Source: Jannaschia helgolandensis (lineage in GTDB: Bacteria > Pseudomonadota > Alphaproteobacteria > Rhodobacterales > Rhodobacteraceae). From it: DNA of 64,000 nt. Positions within the stretch are counted from its first letter, which is position 1; every line of letters begins with the position of its first letter. Where the stretch lies: positions 1,331,001-1,395,000 of the forward strand of contig NZ_FNZQ01000001.1 in assembly GCF_900109285.1 (NCBI RefSeq). Reading direction: 5' to 3'. Both the position numbers and the translations under genes were made by a program. Of this stretch, positions 37,351 through 46,846 are shown piece by piece. The notes under the pieces are model-generated. The model saw only the letters and a list, made by a program, of their open reading frames with translations, made no database searches and was not told where the DNA came from.

Positions 37351-38838
37351 CTACCACCACTTGGCGGGCTGCGCCACGAATCCGGCACGGTCTTCGAGGC
37401 ATTGTGCGACATTCAGCAGGGCCCCCTCTTCCCAGGGCCGTCCGATGAGTTGCAGACCCATCGGCAGGCCTCTGCGATCCTGTCCCGTCGGCACGGCAAT
37501 GCCGGGCAGACCGGCCAGATTTACCGTCACGGTAAAAATGTCGTTGAGATACATCTGGATCGGATCGGCGTCGGTCATCGACCCCAGTTCGAACGCAGAC
37601 GAGGGCGTGGCGGGCGTCAGGATGGCGTCGATGCCATCGGCGAAGACCGTCTCGAAGTCGCGTTTGATCAGGGCGCGAACCTTGCGGGCCCGGTTATAGT
37701 AGGCATCGTAGAAACCCGCCGACAGGACATAGGTGCCGATCATGACGCGGCGCTGCACCTCCGGCCCGAAGCCCTCGGCGCGGGTCTTTTCGTACATCTC
37801 GGTGATGCCGTCGCCGGGGCCTATGTCGGCACGGTGGCCGAAGCGCACGCCATCGTAGCGCGCCAGATTTGACGACGCCTCGGCCGGGGCGATGACGTAA
37901 TAGGCGGGCAGGGCGTATTCGGTATGCGGCAGGCTGATGTCACGGATGATCGCACCGGCATCCCGCAGCATCTGGGTGCCTTGGCTCCAAAGCGTTTCGA
38001 TTTCCTCGGGCATGCCGTCCATGCGGTATTCGCGCGGAATGCCGATGGTCTGGCCCTTGATGTCGCCGGTCAGCATCGCCTCGAAATCGGGCACGGCCAA
38101 GTCAGCAGAGGTGCTGTCCTTCGGGTCGTGCCCGGCCATGGCTTCCAGCATGATCGCGCAGTCACGCACGCTGCGGGTCATCGGCCCGGCCTGGTCCAGA
38201 CTGCTGGCGAAGGCGACGACGCCCCAACGGGAACAACGACCGTAGGTCGGCTTGATGCCGACGGTGCCGGTGAAGGCCGCGGGTTGCCGGATCGACCCTC
38301 CGGTATCGGTGCCGAGCGCGCCCAGGCACAGATGCGCGGCGACGGCGGCGGCGGACCCGCCCGAGGATCCGCCGGGCGTCAGTTCCGCGTCGGAGTTTCC
38401 GGCCTTCCAGGGGTTCACGGCATTGCCGTAGGTCGAGGTCTCGTTCGAGCTGCCCATGGCGAATTCGTCCATGTTCAGCTTGCCCAGCATGATCGACCCC
38501 GCGTCGAACAATTGCGTCGTGATGGTGGATTCGTACTCCGGCTTGAAACCTTCCAGAATGTGCGATCCGGCCTGGGATGCCACGCCCTTGGTGCAGAACA
38601 GATCCTTCACCCCGATCGGAATGCCGCACATCGCGGGCGCGTCCCCGGCCTTGATCCGCACATCGGCGTCGGCGGCCTGTTTGCGCGCAATCTCGGGTGT
38701 ATGGTGGACGAAAGCGTTCAGGGCACCGGCGCTTTCGATGGCGGTCAGATGCGCTTCGGTCAGGTCGATGGCGCTCAGGTCGCCGGCGCGCAGGGCATCG
38801 CGGGCGGTGGAAATGGTCAGCTGTGTCAGATCGGTCAT
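37351..38838 (-). CDS. gatA: Asp-tRNA(Asn)/Glu-tRNA(Gln) amidotransferase subunit A
   Basis: The amidase subunit of GatCAB, which frees ammonia from glutamine for tRNA-dependent amidation. 495 residues with the amidase signature including [15 protein letters not shown] (catalytic serine), the lysine in GVKDLFC and [13 protein letters not shown]. It overlaps gatC by four bases (ATGA). gatB is not in the window. Confidence 0.97.
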   Translation of the reverse strand: MTDLTQLTISTARDALRAGDLSAIDLTEAHLTAIESAGALNAFVHHTPEIARKQAADADVRIKAGDAPAMCGIPIGVKDLFCTKGVASQAGSHILEGFKPEYESTITTQLFDAGSIMLGKLNMDEFAMGSSNETSTYGNAVNPWKAGNSDAELTPGGSSGGSAAAVAAHLCLGALGTDTGGSIRQPAAFTGTVGIKPTYGRCSRWGVVAFASSLDQAGPMTRSVRDCAIMLEAMAGHDPKDSTSADLAVPDFEAMLTGDIKGQTIGIPREYRMDGMPEEIETLWSQGTQMLRDAGAIIRDISLPHTEYALPAYYVIAPAEASSNLARYDGVRFGHRADIGPGDGITEMYEKTRAEGFGPEVQRRVMIGTYVLSAGFYDAYYNRARKVRALIKRDFETVFADGIDAILTPATPSSAFELGSMTDADPIQMYLNDIFTVTVNLAGLPGIAVPTGQDRRGLPMGLQLIGRPWEEGALLNVAQCLEDRAGFVAQPAKWW

Positions 38839-39122
38839 TCGACGACTTTCGGGACGGAGAAGAAGCCCTCGCGAGCGTCGGGCGCATTGGCAAGTACGGC
38901 CTTGGGCTGGTTGCCGTCAGTCACGACATCGGCGCGCCGCTTGAGCCTCATCGGTGTGACGGATACCATCGGTTCCACGCCGTCGACATCGACTTGCTGC
39001 AACTGCTCAATGAAGCCCAGAATGGCGTTGAATTCGCCCGCCAGTGCGTCGAGGTGGTCGTCAGGGACAGCAATGCGGGCCAACTTGGCCACGCGGCGCG
39101 CGGTTTCCTTGTCGATGGACAT
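38835..39122 (-). CDS. gatC: Asp-tRNA(Asn)/Glu-tRNA(Gln) amidotransferase subunit C
   Basis: The 95-residue small subunit that holds GatA and GatB together. The sequence [36 protein letters not shown] and [10 protein letters not shown] is typical, as is the end with a proline-rich VPKVVE. GGAGGTCCC precedes the ATG. Confidence 0.95.
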   Translation of the reverse strand: MSIDKETARRVAKLARIAVPDDHLDALAGEFNAILGFIEQLQQVDVDGVEPMVSVTPMRLKRRADVVTDGNQPKAVLANAPDAREGFFSVPKVVE

Positions 39123-39214
39123 GGGACCTCCGGGGGAATGTTCGAGGGCGGTCTAGCGTCGGGCGCGTCGGGGTTCAATATGGGCTGCGTTCGCAGAGCG
39201 GGCCTTTCCAACGA

Positions 39215-40324
39215 TTATGGCAGTGGTTTCGTCTGGAACAGCGTTACACGTAGCCCGCCGTGCGCGACCTGCGGTCCTGGTGACTCGAACGGCAGACCCG
39301 TGGCTTGCGCCAACGACGCCTCCGATGTGACGATAGCGACCCGCCAGCCGCGGAACCGCGATTTGAGTGATGCACCCAATGCGCCGTGCAATCCGTACAA
39401 AGGCTTCTTGTTTCCGATCCGTATGCCATACGGCGGGTTCACGATTACCAGTCCCGCAGGCCCCTCGGGCGGCTGGATGTCGCTGATAGGGCACTTCCTG
39501 AAGTCGACTAATTCGCCCACCCCCGCCCGTTCCGCGTTTGACCGCGCGGCGGTGAACGCGCCTGCATCGCGGTCCGATCCGTGGAAACGCAGAGCGGTCG
39601 GTTTCGGGCCAGTCGCTACGTCCGACATTCTGGACCACGCCAGCGCGTCGAAAGTAGCAAGCTGTTGAAATGCAAAACCTCTTGACCGTCCCGGCAACAG
39701 CCCCGCCGCGATTTCGGCGGCTTCGATCACGAAAGTTCCCGAACCGCACATCGGGTCCAGCACCGGTTCTTGACCCGAAAACCCGCTCTGCCTCAGAAAC
39801 ATCGCGGCCATGGTTTCCCGCAAGGGTGCCTTGCCGACTGCGACCTTGTGCCCGCGCTTGTGAAGCCCCTCGCCAGAGGTATCGACGCTGAGAACGACCA
39901 GGTTGTCATCAATCCGCGCCTTGACCGTGACCGGAGCGTCCGCTGCGATCTCGACACCAAGTTCTTCGATGAGCGCCGTCTCGATCCGCTGCTGCGCGGC
40001 CCCGGCGTGATAGATCTTGGATTTGCGATTGGTCGCAACTTCGACCCGCACCGGTACATCGGGACGTAACACGTTGCCCCACGGAAATTTCCGAGCCCGC
40101 TTGTCCAGTTGCGCCAGATGAAATGCCCGGAATTCGCCGATGCGGGCCAGTACGCGACCCGTGCCGCGCAATGTCAGGTTGGCGCGCCAGACGTCAGGCC
40201 AGTCGCCTGTGAACGTCACGCCGCCGGGCAGGGTGGTCAGGCCTTCGAACCCCGCCGTCCGCGCTTCGTCCGCCAACACGGTTTCAAGGCCCGGTGCGGC
40301 CATCAGGAAGATTTCAAAGCTCAT
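39215..40324 (-). CDS. THUMP-domain class I SAM-dependent RNA methyltransferase
   Basis: A 369-residue RNA methyltransferase of the RlmL N-terminal/YcbY-Trm11-like group. The N-terminal ferredoxin-like and THUMP domain (about 1-160) is followed by a Rossmann methyltransferase with PVLDPMCGSGTFVIEAA and the catalytic VIVNPPYGIRIG, the NPPY motif of N2-guanine methyltransferases. Its target is probably 23S rRNA, as for the RlmL homologues. Confidence 0.88.
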   Translation of the reverse strand: MSFEIFLMAAPGLETVLADEARTAGFEGLTTLPGGVTFTGDWPDVWRANLTLRGTGRVLARIGEFRAFHLAQLDKRARKFPWGNVLRPDVPVRVEVATNRKSKIYHAGAAQQRIETALIEELGVEIAADAPVTVKARIDDNLVVLSVDTSGEGLHKRGHKVAVGKAPLRETMAAMFLRQSGFSGQEPVLDPMCGSGTFVIEAAEIAAGLLPGRSRGFAFQQLATFDALAWSRMSDVATGPKPTALRFHGSDRDAGAFTAARSNAERAGVGELVDFRKCPISDIQPPEGPAGLVIVNPPYGIRIGNKKPLYGLHGALGASLKSRFRGWRVAIVTSEASLAQATGLPFESPGPQVAHGGLRVTLFQTKPLP

Positions 40325-40372
40325 GTGTGTCCCTAGCCGAGCCACCGGCCCTGCGGAACCACAGATCGCCTG

Positions 40373-41401
40373 TCAGCCGTCGATGGCCAGACCGGGATAG
40401 AGCGGCTCGTAAATCGGCTCCAGCGTGGCAGTGTCGAACAGCGAGGATACGGACGTGCCGTTCCAGATGTTCAGGATCGCCTGCGTCAGCATCGGGGCGG
40501 TCGGCACGATACGGATGTTCTTGCAGTCCTTGATGGCCTGCGTGGGTTCAATGGAATCGGTGATGACCAGCGATTTCATCTTCGAGTTGGTAATTCGCTC
40601 GACCGCAGGACCCGAAAGCACACCGTGAGTGATATAGGAGTGAACCTCCGTCGCGCCGGCATCGATCAGAACGTCCGCCGCCTTGCACAGTGTTCCGGCC
40701 GTGTCGCAGATGTCGTCGACGATGATGACCTTCTTGCCCGATACATCGCCGATGACCGTCATTTCCGAGACTTCGCCCGCCTTTTCCCGTCGTTTGTCCA
40801 CGATCGACAGCGGTGCGTTGATCCGTTGCGCCAGTTCGCGCGCGCGGGCCACACCACCAACGTCGGGCGAAACGATCATCACGTCGTCCATCTGGCCCTT
40901 GAAGTGGTGCATTATGTCGAGCGCGAAGATCGGGGAAGCATAAAGGTTGTCGACCGGAATATCGAAAAAACCCTGAATCTGCGCGGCATGGAGGTCCATC
41001 GTCAGGACCCGTTCGATACCGGAGTTGGCAATCAGGTTGGCAACAAGCTTGGCGCTGATCGGGGTGCGGGCCTTGGTCCGGCGGTCCTGCCTGGCATAGC
41101 CGAAATACGGGATCACAGCAGTGATGCGCGATGCAGACGATCGGCGCAGTGCGTCCGATATGATCAGCAATTCCATCAGGTTGTCGTTGGCCGGGTTCGA
41201 CGTGGACTGGACGATGAACATATCCTCGCCGCGCACGTTCTCATAGACTTCGACGAAGATTTCCTGGTCGTTGAAGCGTTCGACCCGTGCGTCGACCAAC
41301 CCCGTCTTGATCCCCCTGTGCAGCGACATGCGCCGCGAGATCGCCTGGGCCAATGGCCTGTTGGCGTTGCCGGAGATGATCTTCGGATCAGGGCTTGGCA
41401 T
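40373..41401 (-). CDS. prs: Ribose-phosphate pyrophosphokinase
   Basis: Makes PRPP from ribose 5-phosphate and ATP for nucleotide, histidine and tryptophan synthesis. 342 residues with the PRPP-binding loop [20 protein letters not shown], an [14 protein letters not shown] start region and [27 protein letters not shown] lies immediately upstream of an earlier ATG, at 41407; the ATG at 41401 has normal spacing and is preferred. It ends near the end of the THUMP gene. Confidence 0.96.
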   Translation of the reverse strand: MPSPDPKIISGNANRPLAQAISRRMSLHRGIKTGLVDARVERFNDQEIFVEVYENVRGEDMFIVQSTSNPANDNLMELLIISDALRRSSASRITAVIPYFGYARQDRRTKARTPISAKLVANLIANSGIERVLTMDLHAAQIQGFFDIPVDNLYASPIFALDIMHHFKGQMDDVMIVSPDVGGVARARELAQRINAPLSIVDKRREKAGEVSEMTVIGDVSGKKVIIVDDICDTAGTLCKAADVLIDAGATEVHSYITHGVLSGPAVERITNSKMKSLVITDSIEPTQAIKDCKNIRIVPTAPMLTQAILNIWNGTSVSSLFDTATLEPIYEPLYPGLAIDG

Positions 41402-41487
41402 CGACATTCCTCTCGAATCGTCCGGAGTACGTTGCGCAGGGGTTAGCACCGGGCTAGCCGTTCTTCCAACCATTGGAGAACGGCCTG

Positions 41488-42078
41488 ATGCAGATCGACT
41501 ACTACTTCGCGACGATTTCACCTTTCACCTATCTGTCCGGCACCCGCCCGGCCCAAGTGGCGGCCAAGCACGGGGCTTCGCTGAACTATAAACCACTGGA
41601 CATCATGGGACTGTTCGGGCGCACCGGGGGCACGCCGCCCAAGGATCGCCACGAAAATCGCAAGGCGTATCGTCTGACGGACATGCGGCGGGCGGCGGCC
41701 AAACTGGGGATGCCGATCAATCTGCAACCTGCGCACTGGCCGACCAACCCTGCACCTTCGTCCTATGCGATCATCGCCGCTATCCGTGACGGCTCGGGCG
41801 ATGTGGCCGACCTGGTGGCAGGACTGACGCGCGCCTGCTGTGCCGAGGAAAAAGATATCGCCCAGGATGAGGTGATCGGCGATTGTCTTGCCGCCGCTGG
41901 CTTCGACCGTGCGCTGGTCGACCACGACATGATGCAGGGGGCCGAGACCTACGCCCGAAACCTCGAAGATGCTGTCAAGGCCGGGGCCTTCGGCGCGCCG
42001 TTCTTCATCGTGGGAGAGGAACCATTCTGGGGACAGGATCGGATCGATGATCTGGACGCCTATCTTGCTGCGGTTTGA
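41488..42078 (+). CDS. 2-hydroxychromene-2-carboxylate isomerase family protein (DsbA fold)
   Basis: A 196-residue protein of the HCCA isomerase/GST kappa group. It starts [18 protein letters not shown], in which serine replaces the DsbA CxxC, as in the isomerases. The C-terminal [20 protein letters not shown] is typical. HCCA isomerases act in naphthalene catabolism, but in this neighbourhood the substrate is more likely another glutathione-dependent reaction. GGAG is placed well before the ATG. Confidence 0.85.
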   Translation: MQIDYYFATISPFTYLSGTRPAQVAAKHGASLNYKPLDIMGLFGRTGGTPPKDRHENRKAYRLTDMRRAAAKLGMPINLQPAHWPTNPAPSSYAIIAAIRDGSGDVADLVAGLTRACCAEEKDIAQDEVIGDCLAAAGFDRALVDHDMMQGAETYARNLEDAVKAGAFGAPFFIVGEEPFWGQDRIDDLDAYLAAV

Positions 42079-42099
42079 CCATAGTGGGAGGCCATCATC

Positions 42100-42855
42100 T
42101 TGACTCGTAACGTGCTGGGCCTGCATTGCAGTCTGGCGTCAGGTGCGGTTTTCGAGGCGCTGAGGGACGTTTTGCCAGAGGTCCTGTTTCACTGTCCGGA
42201 TCTGCCAGGTCACGGCACGTCAGGGGGCTGGGACGAACTTCAGGACTTTCAGACGCAAGCTCTTGACCTTGCTATGGAGGCTGCACCCAACGGGCGGTTC
42301 GACGTGCTGGGTCACAGTTTCGGCGGCTGCCTTGCCCTGCGTCTTCTGGCAGATCACCCCGAACGGGTGCGAAGTCTCGTCCTGATCGAGCCTGTGAAGT
42401 TCGCGGCCGCCGATGCCGCGGAGCTGGAGGACCATTGGCTGGAGATGACGAGATTCGATGTGGCTATGGCGCGGGGCGACCATGTGAAAGCCGCGCGCAT
42501 GTTCATGGAGGTCTGGGGCGACGGTACAAATTTCGATGATCTGAGCGATCTGCAGCGCGCTTACGTCATCGACCGGATCCCCCTGATCCCCGCGATGGCA
42601 CCCAGTATTACCGAAGACATCCACGACGTATTGAACCGGCTTCCGGCGGGCAGGCCACCGACCCTGATCGTGGCGCGCCACAATCCGCCCGATATCGTCC
42701 GGTCGATTTGCGATGGCCTACAGCGACACATGCCACAGGCGAGACAGGCCCGAACGGGCAGGGGTCACATGATACCCCTTACCGACACGGGCGATTTGGC
42801 ACAGGTAGTGCGGGATTTCTGGAGAGATGCGGAAGCAATGGACGACGCGGAGTAG
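42100..42855 (+). CDS. Alpha/beta-fold hydrolase
   Basis: A 251-residue hydrolase. It starts with TTG (GGGAGG upstream) and has the oxyanion region LGLHCSLASG, the nucleophile elbow LGHSFGGCLAL, an acid-bearing strand and the histidine in GRGHMIPLTD. No lid-like insertion clearly marks a subfamily. The substrate is unknown. Confidence 0.85.
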   Translation: MTRNVLGLHCSLASGAVFEALRDVLPEVLFHCPDLPGHGTSGGWDELQDFQTQALDLAMEAAPNGRFDVLGHSFGGCLALRLLADHPERVRSLVLIEPVKFAAADAAELEDHWLEMTRFDVAMARGDHVKAARMFMEVWGDGTNFDDLSDLQRAYVIDRIPLIPAMAPSITEDIHDVLNRLPAGRPPTLIVARHNPPDIVRSICDGLQRHMPQARQARTGRGHMIPLTDTGDLAQVVRDFWRDAEAMDDAE

Positions 42856-43235
42856 GATGGACGCAGCCCGGTTCTTCGACTCTGCTGTCGGAGTTCTGGA
42901 ATCGTCGGGCCTGACGGGCATCCGCCTGCGGTGGCTGCCTTTGCGGCTGGTCGGGCCGACCCCTTTCGGGATCGACCCTGTGGTGAACCATGGCAACCGT
43001 CGAACATGTATTCCCGAGGACCTGTATATACAGGTGGGCGCCGGGTAACGCAGCCAGGACCGCGACAGAGCCAGCTCCCTCGGAATTGCTTAAGGCCACT
43101 GGAATTATGTCCGGATGACGGGAAGCACAGAAGCACCGTATCTATCAGATAGGCTTGCGCTGGTGTGCGGGCAAGGGCAATGCCCCGCGATGGCTTAGCT
43201 GGACTTTTGTTCACCTTTCATTCACATGTCCCCTG
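42856..43235. promoter_or_regulatory. 380-bp region upstream of mmcB with palindrome and LexA-like box
   Basis: No gene is recognised between the hydrolase and mmcB. At 43020-43035 there is a perfect 16-base palindrome, ACCTGTATATACAGGT. At 43209-43223 there is GTTC-N7-ATTC, one base from the alphaproteobacterial LexA consensus GTTC-N7-GTTC, 13 bases before the mmcB start. The remaining sequence has no conserved coding character. Confidence 0.45.
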
Positions 43236-43676
43236 ATGACGCCCGAGATCCTCCAACCCGGTCAGTTGCTGGCCCGCGGTGTATGCCGACATCTGCGCGA
43301 TCTCGATTTCACCTGTCTGGAGGAGTTTTCGCCCGAACGCGGCAAGCGGCTGGACGTCATGGCCCTGGGACCGAAGGGCGAATTCTGGATTGTCGAATGT
43401 AAATCCAGCCGCGCCGATTTTACGGCCGATGCGAAATGGTCGGGCTATCTGGAATGGTCGGATCGGTATTTCTGGGCCGTGGATCCCGAGTTTCCGGTCG
43501 ACCTCCTGCCGCAGGACACAGGCCTGATCATCGCCGATTCCTTCGGGGCCGAAGTCGTCCGCATGCCCGACGCGACGCCCCTGGCTTCGGCCCGCCGCCG
43601 CGCCCTTACGTTCCGGTTCGCACGTTGCGCGGCGCTGCGGATGCAGGCGCTGCGTGACCCAATGGGGCTGATATGA
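43236..43676 (+). CDS. mmcB: MmcB family DNA repair protein
   Basis: A 146-residue protein of a family required for resistance to mitomycin C in Caulobacter, where it is SOS-regulated. It has a restriction-endonuclease-like core: RLDVMALG (D40) and WIVECKSS (E54, K56), the D...ExK pattern. The EWSDRYFWAVDPEFPVDLLP segment is the family hallmark. The ATG at 43236 lacks a strong ribosome-binding site. The LexA-like box just upstream fits DNA-damage control. Confidence 0.88.
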   Translation: MTPEILQPGQLLARGVCRHLRDLDFTCLEEFSPERGKRLDVMALGPKGEFWIVECKSSRADFTADAKWSGYLEWSDRYFWAVDPEFPVDLLPQDTGLIIADSFGAEVVRMPDATPLASARRRALTFRFARCAALRMQALRDPMGLI

Positions 43677-43680
43677 AAAA

Positions 43681-43866
43681 TCAGCGTTTGCTGGCCGCGA
43701 TGGCGGCGGCGGCGCGAATTTCTTCGGCGATCTCGAGCGCGTCCTCGGGATCGAAATCCATCGGAATTTCCACACTGCCGGATTCGATGAACAGGCGCAC
43801 CATTCCCTGATCGGTCGGTGCAATCTGCAGATTGGCCTCGGCGTCGGATTGATCGTTGATACCCAT
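43681..43866 (-). CDS. Small conserved protein, DUF6324-like
   Basis: A 61-residue acidic protein, MGINDQSDAEANLQIAPTDQ at the start, then GMVRLFIESGSVEIPMDFDP. I recognise this pattern as a small family conserved in Rhodobacteraceae. Its role is unknown. It is divergent from the following GNAT gene with 46 bp between starts, and its end nearly meets mmcB. Confidence 0.75.
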   Translation of the reverse strand: MGINDQSDAEANLQIAPTDQGMVRLFIESGSVEIPMDFDPEDALEIAEEIRAAAAIAASKR

Positions 43867-43912
43867 GAGCCGATCTCTAGACAGACCGTTGCATCCGCGC
43901 AAGGCTGCCGCC

Positions 43913-44416
43913 ATGGCTACGGACATCCTCTCGACCGACTTCATTCAACTGCGTGATCTGCATCCCGGCGATGCGGGCTGGGTCGTGCAGCGCCATGGCG
44001 AACTATATTGGGTCGATGAAGGCTATGACATCCGGTTCGAGGGGCTGGTTGCCGGTATACTGGCGAATTTCATCAAAGAGCGCGGCCCGAAAGATCGTGC
44101 ATGGATTGCAGTCGACGGACAGGGCACTCGGCAGGGCTGCGTCTTCTGTGTCTGGCCGGACGATGCGACGGCCAAGCTGCGGATGTTTCTGGTAGAACCG
44201 GCGATGCGAGGCAGTGGCCTGGCGCAGAGGTTGCTGGACGCAGTGGTGGACTGCGCGCGGTTGGGCGGCGCGACAAAGCTGGTCCTCTGGACTCATGAAA
44301 GCCACCGGGCGGCCGGCAGGCTCTATGCACGCAACGGCTTTGAATTGCTCGACGAAAAGCCGGTCGAAGCCTTCGGTCAACCCACGAAGGAACAGAATTG
44401 GGCGCTGACCCTCTGA
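43913..44416 (+). CDS. GNAT family N-acetyltransferase
   Basis: A 167-residue acetyltransferase. The acetyl-CoA-binding segment LFLVEPAMRGSGLAQRLL-like (here MFLVEPAMRGSGLAQRLLDA) and the following WTHESHRAAGRLYARNGFEL are typical. The N-terminal part with WVVQRHGELYWVDEGYD is that of a group often fused to MarR regulators; here it is free-standing. The acceptor is unknown. Confidence 0.86.
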   Translation: MATDILSTDFIQLRDLHPGDAGWVVQRHGELYWVDEGYDIRFEGLVAGILANFIKERGPKDRAWIAVDGQGTRQGCVFCVWPDDATAKLRMFLVEPAMRGSGLAQRLLDAVVDCARLGGATKLVLWTHESHRAAGRLYARNGFELLDEKPVEAFGQPTKEQNWALTL

Positions 44417-44430
44417 CCGCTCCACGACCC

Positions 44431-44459
44431 TTGCACCCCGGCGTCAGCTTCGCTAAATC
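44431..44459 (+). promoter_or_regulatory. Candidate tRNA-His promoter
   Basis: TTGCAC (44431-44436), a 17-base spacer and TAAATC (44454-44459) lie directly before the tRNA. The expected start at about 44466-44468 is only one to three bases upstream of the mature 5' end. Confidence 0.6.
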
Positions 44460-44468
44460 GCCCGCAGT

Positions 44469-44545
44469 GCCGCCGTAGCTCAGTAGGTTAGAGCGCCTGA
44501 TTGTGGATCAGGAGGTCCCCCGTTCGAGCCGGGGCGGTGGTACCA
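44469..44545 (+). tRNA. tRNA-His (GTG anticodon)
   Basis: A full cloverleaf: acceptor GCCGCCG pairs with CGGTGGT, D-arm with GCTCAGTAGG, anticodon stem CCTGA/TCAGG around TTGTGGA (anticodon GTG), T-arm CCCCG-TTCGAGC-CGGGG, discriminator A and encoded CCA. The base before position 1 is T, and the discriminator is A rather than C. So the usual G-1:C73 pair of tRNA-His is absent, as reported for most Alphaproteobacteria. Confidence 0.97.
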
Positions 44546-44563
44546 CTCCCAAAGCGGCGATCT

Positions 44564-45769
44564 CTATTGCAGATCCCCGAACGCCTTTTGCATGCGCGCG
44601 ACTGCCTTTTCGATGTTCGCGCGCGGTGTGGCGATGTTGAACCGCAGGAAACTCTCGCCGCCCTTTCCAAAGGTCGGCCCATGGTTCGCGGCGATATGTG
44701 CACCCTGTTCGGTGCGGTGAGTGAACTCTTCCCGCGACATGCCGGTGCCTGAAAAATCCACCCAGGACAGAAAGGTCGACTGTAACGGCACGGATTTCAG
44801 GCCCGGAATCGCATTGATCCCTGCGTCAAACAGTTTGCGGTTCCCGTCCAGGTAATCGATCAGCGCATCCAGCCATTCAGCCCCCTCGGTTGAGTAGGCG
44901 GCGGTGGCCATGAACAGCCCGAAGGAATTGGGTGATATTCCGAATGCGCCCATTTTTCTGGCAAACTGCGCCCGCAGCTTTTCGTCGTGGACGATCACGT
45001 TACCGACATGCGATCCGGCGATATTGAAGGTCTTCGTGGTAGCGGTCATCATCACGAGGCGGTCCGAGATGCCGTCGATATGCGCCATGGGAATATGCGT
45101 ATTGCCGGGATAGACCACGTCGTGGTGAATCTCGTCCGCGATCAGGATCAGGTCGTGGCGGCGCGCGAAGGCGGCATATCCTTCCAACTCCTCGCGCGAC
45201 CAGACCCGTCCATTCGGATTGTGTGGTGAGCACAGGATCATCAGCTTGGCACCCGTACCTTCGACCACCTTGTCCCAGGCATCGAAATCGCAGGTATATT
45301 GCGTGCCGTCGAACGGCAGTTCGCATTCCACGACCCGGCGGTCGTTGGCTTTGATCACCCTTGCGAACGCATGATAGACAGGTGTGAAAAGAACCACGCC
45401 ATCACCCGGATCGGTCCATGTGTCGACGCAGAGCGCCGCGCCGTTGACCAGGCCATGGGTCGAAAAGATGGCGGACGGATCGACCTTCCACCCGTGCCGC
45501 GTCTTCATCCACCAGCAGATTGCGTCACGATACGGTCCGTCGTCGCCGAAATAGCCGAAAATACCATGATCGACCTGCCGCTGCACTGCATCGATGACGA
45601 CTTGGGGCGGACGGAAATCCATATCGGCGACCCACATTGCAAGGCCGTCATCACCTGGCACGCCATAGATGTCCTCCATCATATCCCACTTGGAACAATG
45701 CGTGCCGCGCCTGTCGATGACCTGGTCGAAACGGTCATCGATCTGGGTAAGTCGGGGGTCGGCGTTCAT
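44564..45769 (-). CDS. PatB/MalY-type PLP-dependent C-S lyase / aminotransferase
   Basis: A 401-residue fold-type I PLP enzyme. The typical start with KWDMMEDIYG and LAMWVADMDFRPP, the substrate-binding SPHNPNGRVWSREEL, the ADEIHHDVVYPG segment with the cofactor aspartate and the PLP lysine in TATTKTFNIAGSH are all present, as are the C-terminal arginine region FLRFNIATPR. MalY/PatB proteins cleave cystathionine or related thioethers. A pure aminotransferase role cannot be excluded. It is convergent with the tRNA gene. Confidence 0.88.
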   Translation of the reverse strand: MNADPRLTQIDDRFDQVIDRRGTHCSKWDMMEDIYGVPGDDGLAMWVADMDFRPPQVVIDAVQRQVDHGIFGYFGDDGPYRDAICWWMKTRHGWKVDPSAIFSTHGLVNGAALCVDTWTDPGDGVVLFTPVYHAFARVIKANDRRVVECELPFDGTQYTCDFDAWDKVVEGTGAKLMILCSPHNPNGRVWSREELEGYAAFARRHDLILIADEIHHDVVYPGNTHIPMAHIDGISDRLVMMTATTKTFNIAGSHVGNVIVHDEKLRAQFARKMGAFGISPNSFGLFMATAAYSTEGAEWLDALIDYLDGNRKLFDAGINAIPGLKSVPLQSTFLSWVDFSGTGMSREEFTHRTEQGAHIAANHGPTFGKGGESFLRFNIATPRANIEKAVARMQKAFGDLQ

Positions 45770-45853
45770 GGAAATCTCTCCTTGGCTTGATCGGACCCTA
45801 GACCACGCGGTCGCGGTTGCAAGGCGCGGGTTGCACGACTATCTGGGCAGCCG

Positions 45854-46372
45854 ATGAAACGTCCGATTTTGATCCACCCCGACCCTCGTCTGAAGCAGGT
45901 CGCCGCCGCCGTGTCCGATCTGTCGGACGAACGGCGCGCTCTCGCTGCCGACCTGCTGGAGACGATGTACGACGCGCCCGGCATCGGTCTGGCTGCACCG
46001 CAGGTGGGGGTGGCGGAGCGTCTGATCGTCGTGGATTGCGTCAAGGACGAGGGCGTAGCACCTCGCCCGCTGATCATGTTCAACCCCGAAATCATTGCCG
46101 CCTCGGATCGGACATCGGTTTACGAGGAAGGCTGCCTGTCGATTCCCGAGCAATATGGCGAAGTCACCCGCCCCGCCGAAGTCACCGTGCGCTGGATCGA
46201 CGAGACCGGGGCGGAACGGTCGGAGGATATGGAAGGTCTTTGGGCAACCTGTGTGCAGCACGAGATCGATCACTTGGACGGCAAGCTGTTCATCGACTAC
46301 CTTGGCCCGATGAAACGTCAGTTGATCACGCGGCGGATGGTGAAGCTGAAGCGCGAACTCGCGCGTGGATAA
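45854..46372 (+). CDS. def: Peptide deformylase 1 (complete active site)
   Basis: Removes the formyl group from nascent proteins. 172 residues with all three motifs intact: GIGLAAPQVG (43-52), EGCLS with the metal-binding cysteine C94, and HEIDH with ligands H136 and H140 and the catalytic E137. It is the first of three tandem deformylase-family genes that precede fmt. This copy is the likely main enzyme. Confidence 0.96.
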   Translation: MKRPILIHPDPRLKQVAAAVSDLSDERRALAADLLETMYDAPGIGLAAPQVGVAERLIVVDCVKDEGVAPRPLIMFNPEIIAASDRTSVYEEGCLSIPEQYGEVTRPAEVTVRWIDETGAERSEDMEGLWATCVQHEIDHLDGKLFIDYLGPMKRQLITRRMVKLKRELARG

Positions 46373-46399
46373 GATCTGCGCGCGGCCCGGAGCGGTAGA

Positions 46400-46846
46400 T
46401 TGATTCTGCCGATCCTCCTGTCTCCCGACCCGGTTCTCAATGTGCGGTGCACCCCGGTCGTCGGCGACCGGACCGATCTTGCCCGCGACATGCTGGACAC
46501 GATGTATGCCGCGCCGGGACGCGGGTTGGCCGGTCCGCAGGTGGGGGTTACGGAACGGATTTTCGTGATGGACGCGTCGTGGAAAGAAGGTCTGCCCGAT
46601 CCGCGCGTTTTCGTGAACCCGGAGATCACAGCGCGGGAGGGCGCGCAGGTGAATACCGAAGGCTGCCTGTCGATCCCGGACATGCCGCGCCGCATTGCCC
46701 GACCGGCGAGTGTCACGCTTGCGTTCGATGGGGTGAAAGGCCGCCGGTCCGAAGTGTTCACGGGCATGGCCGCCGCCTGTATCTGTCACGAGATGGATCA
46801 TCTGGATGGAATTCTGATCACTGACCTGCCGGAAGCGCCCGAATGA
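46400..46846 (+). CDS. Peptide deformylase 2, short paralogue with complete motifs
   Basis: 148 residues, shorter than the first copy mainly at the C-terminus. The motifs are GRGLAGPQVG (40-49), EGCLS with C89 and HEMDH with H130, E131 and H134, so catalysis is possible. The likely start is TTG at 46400, with GGAG upstream. The end overlaps the third copy by four bases (ATGA). Shorter paralogues of this kind recur in Rhodobacteraceae beside def and fmt; whether it deformylates a particular substrate set is unknown. Confidence 0.88.
   Translation: MILPILLSPDPVLNVRCTPVVGDRTDLARDMLDTMYAAPGRGLAGPQVGVTERIFVMDASWKEGLPDPRVFVNPEITAREGAQVNTEGCLSIPDMPRRIARPASVTLAFDGVKGRRSEVFTGMAAACICHEMDHLDGILITDLPEAPE

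Noticed and set aside
43020-43035. E. coli-type LexA box reading of the ACCTGTATATACAGGT palindrome
   Set aside because: The E. coli box has CTGT-N8-ACAG, while here the spacing is four, and Alphaproteobacteria use a different GTTC-type box.
42856-43235. Short frames on both strands upstream of mmcB
   Set aside because: None shows a family motif or a convincing ribosome-binding site; composition looks non-coding.
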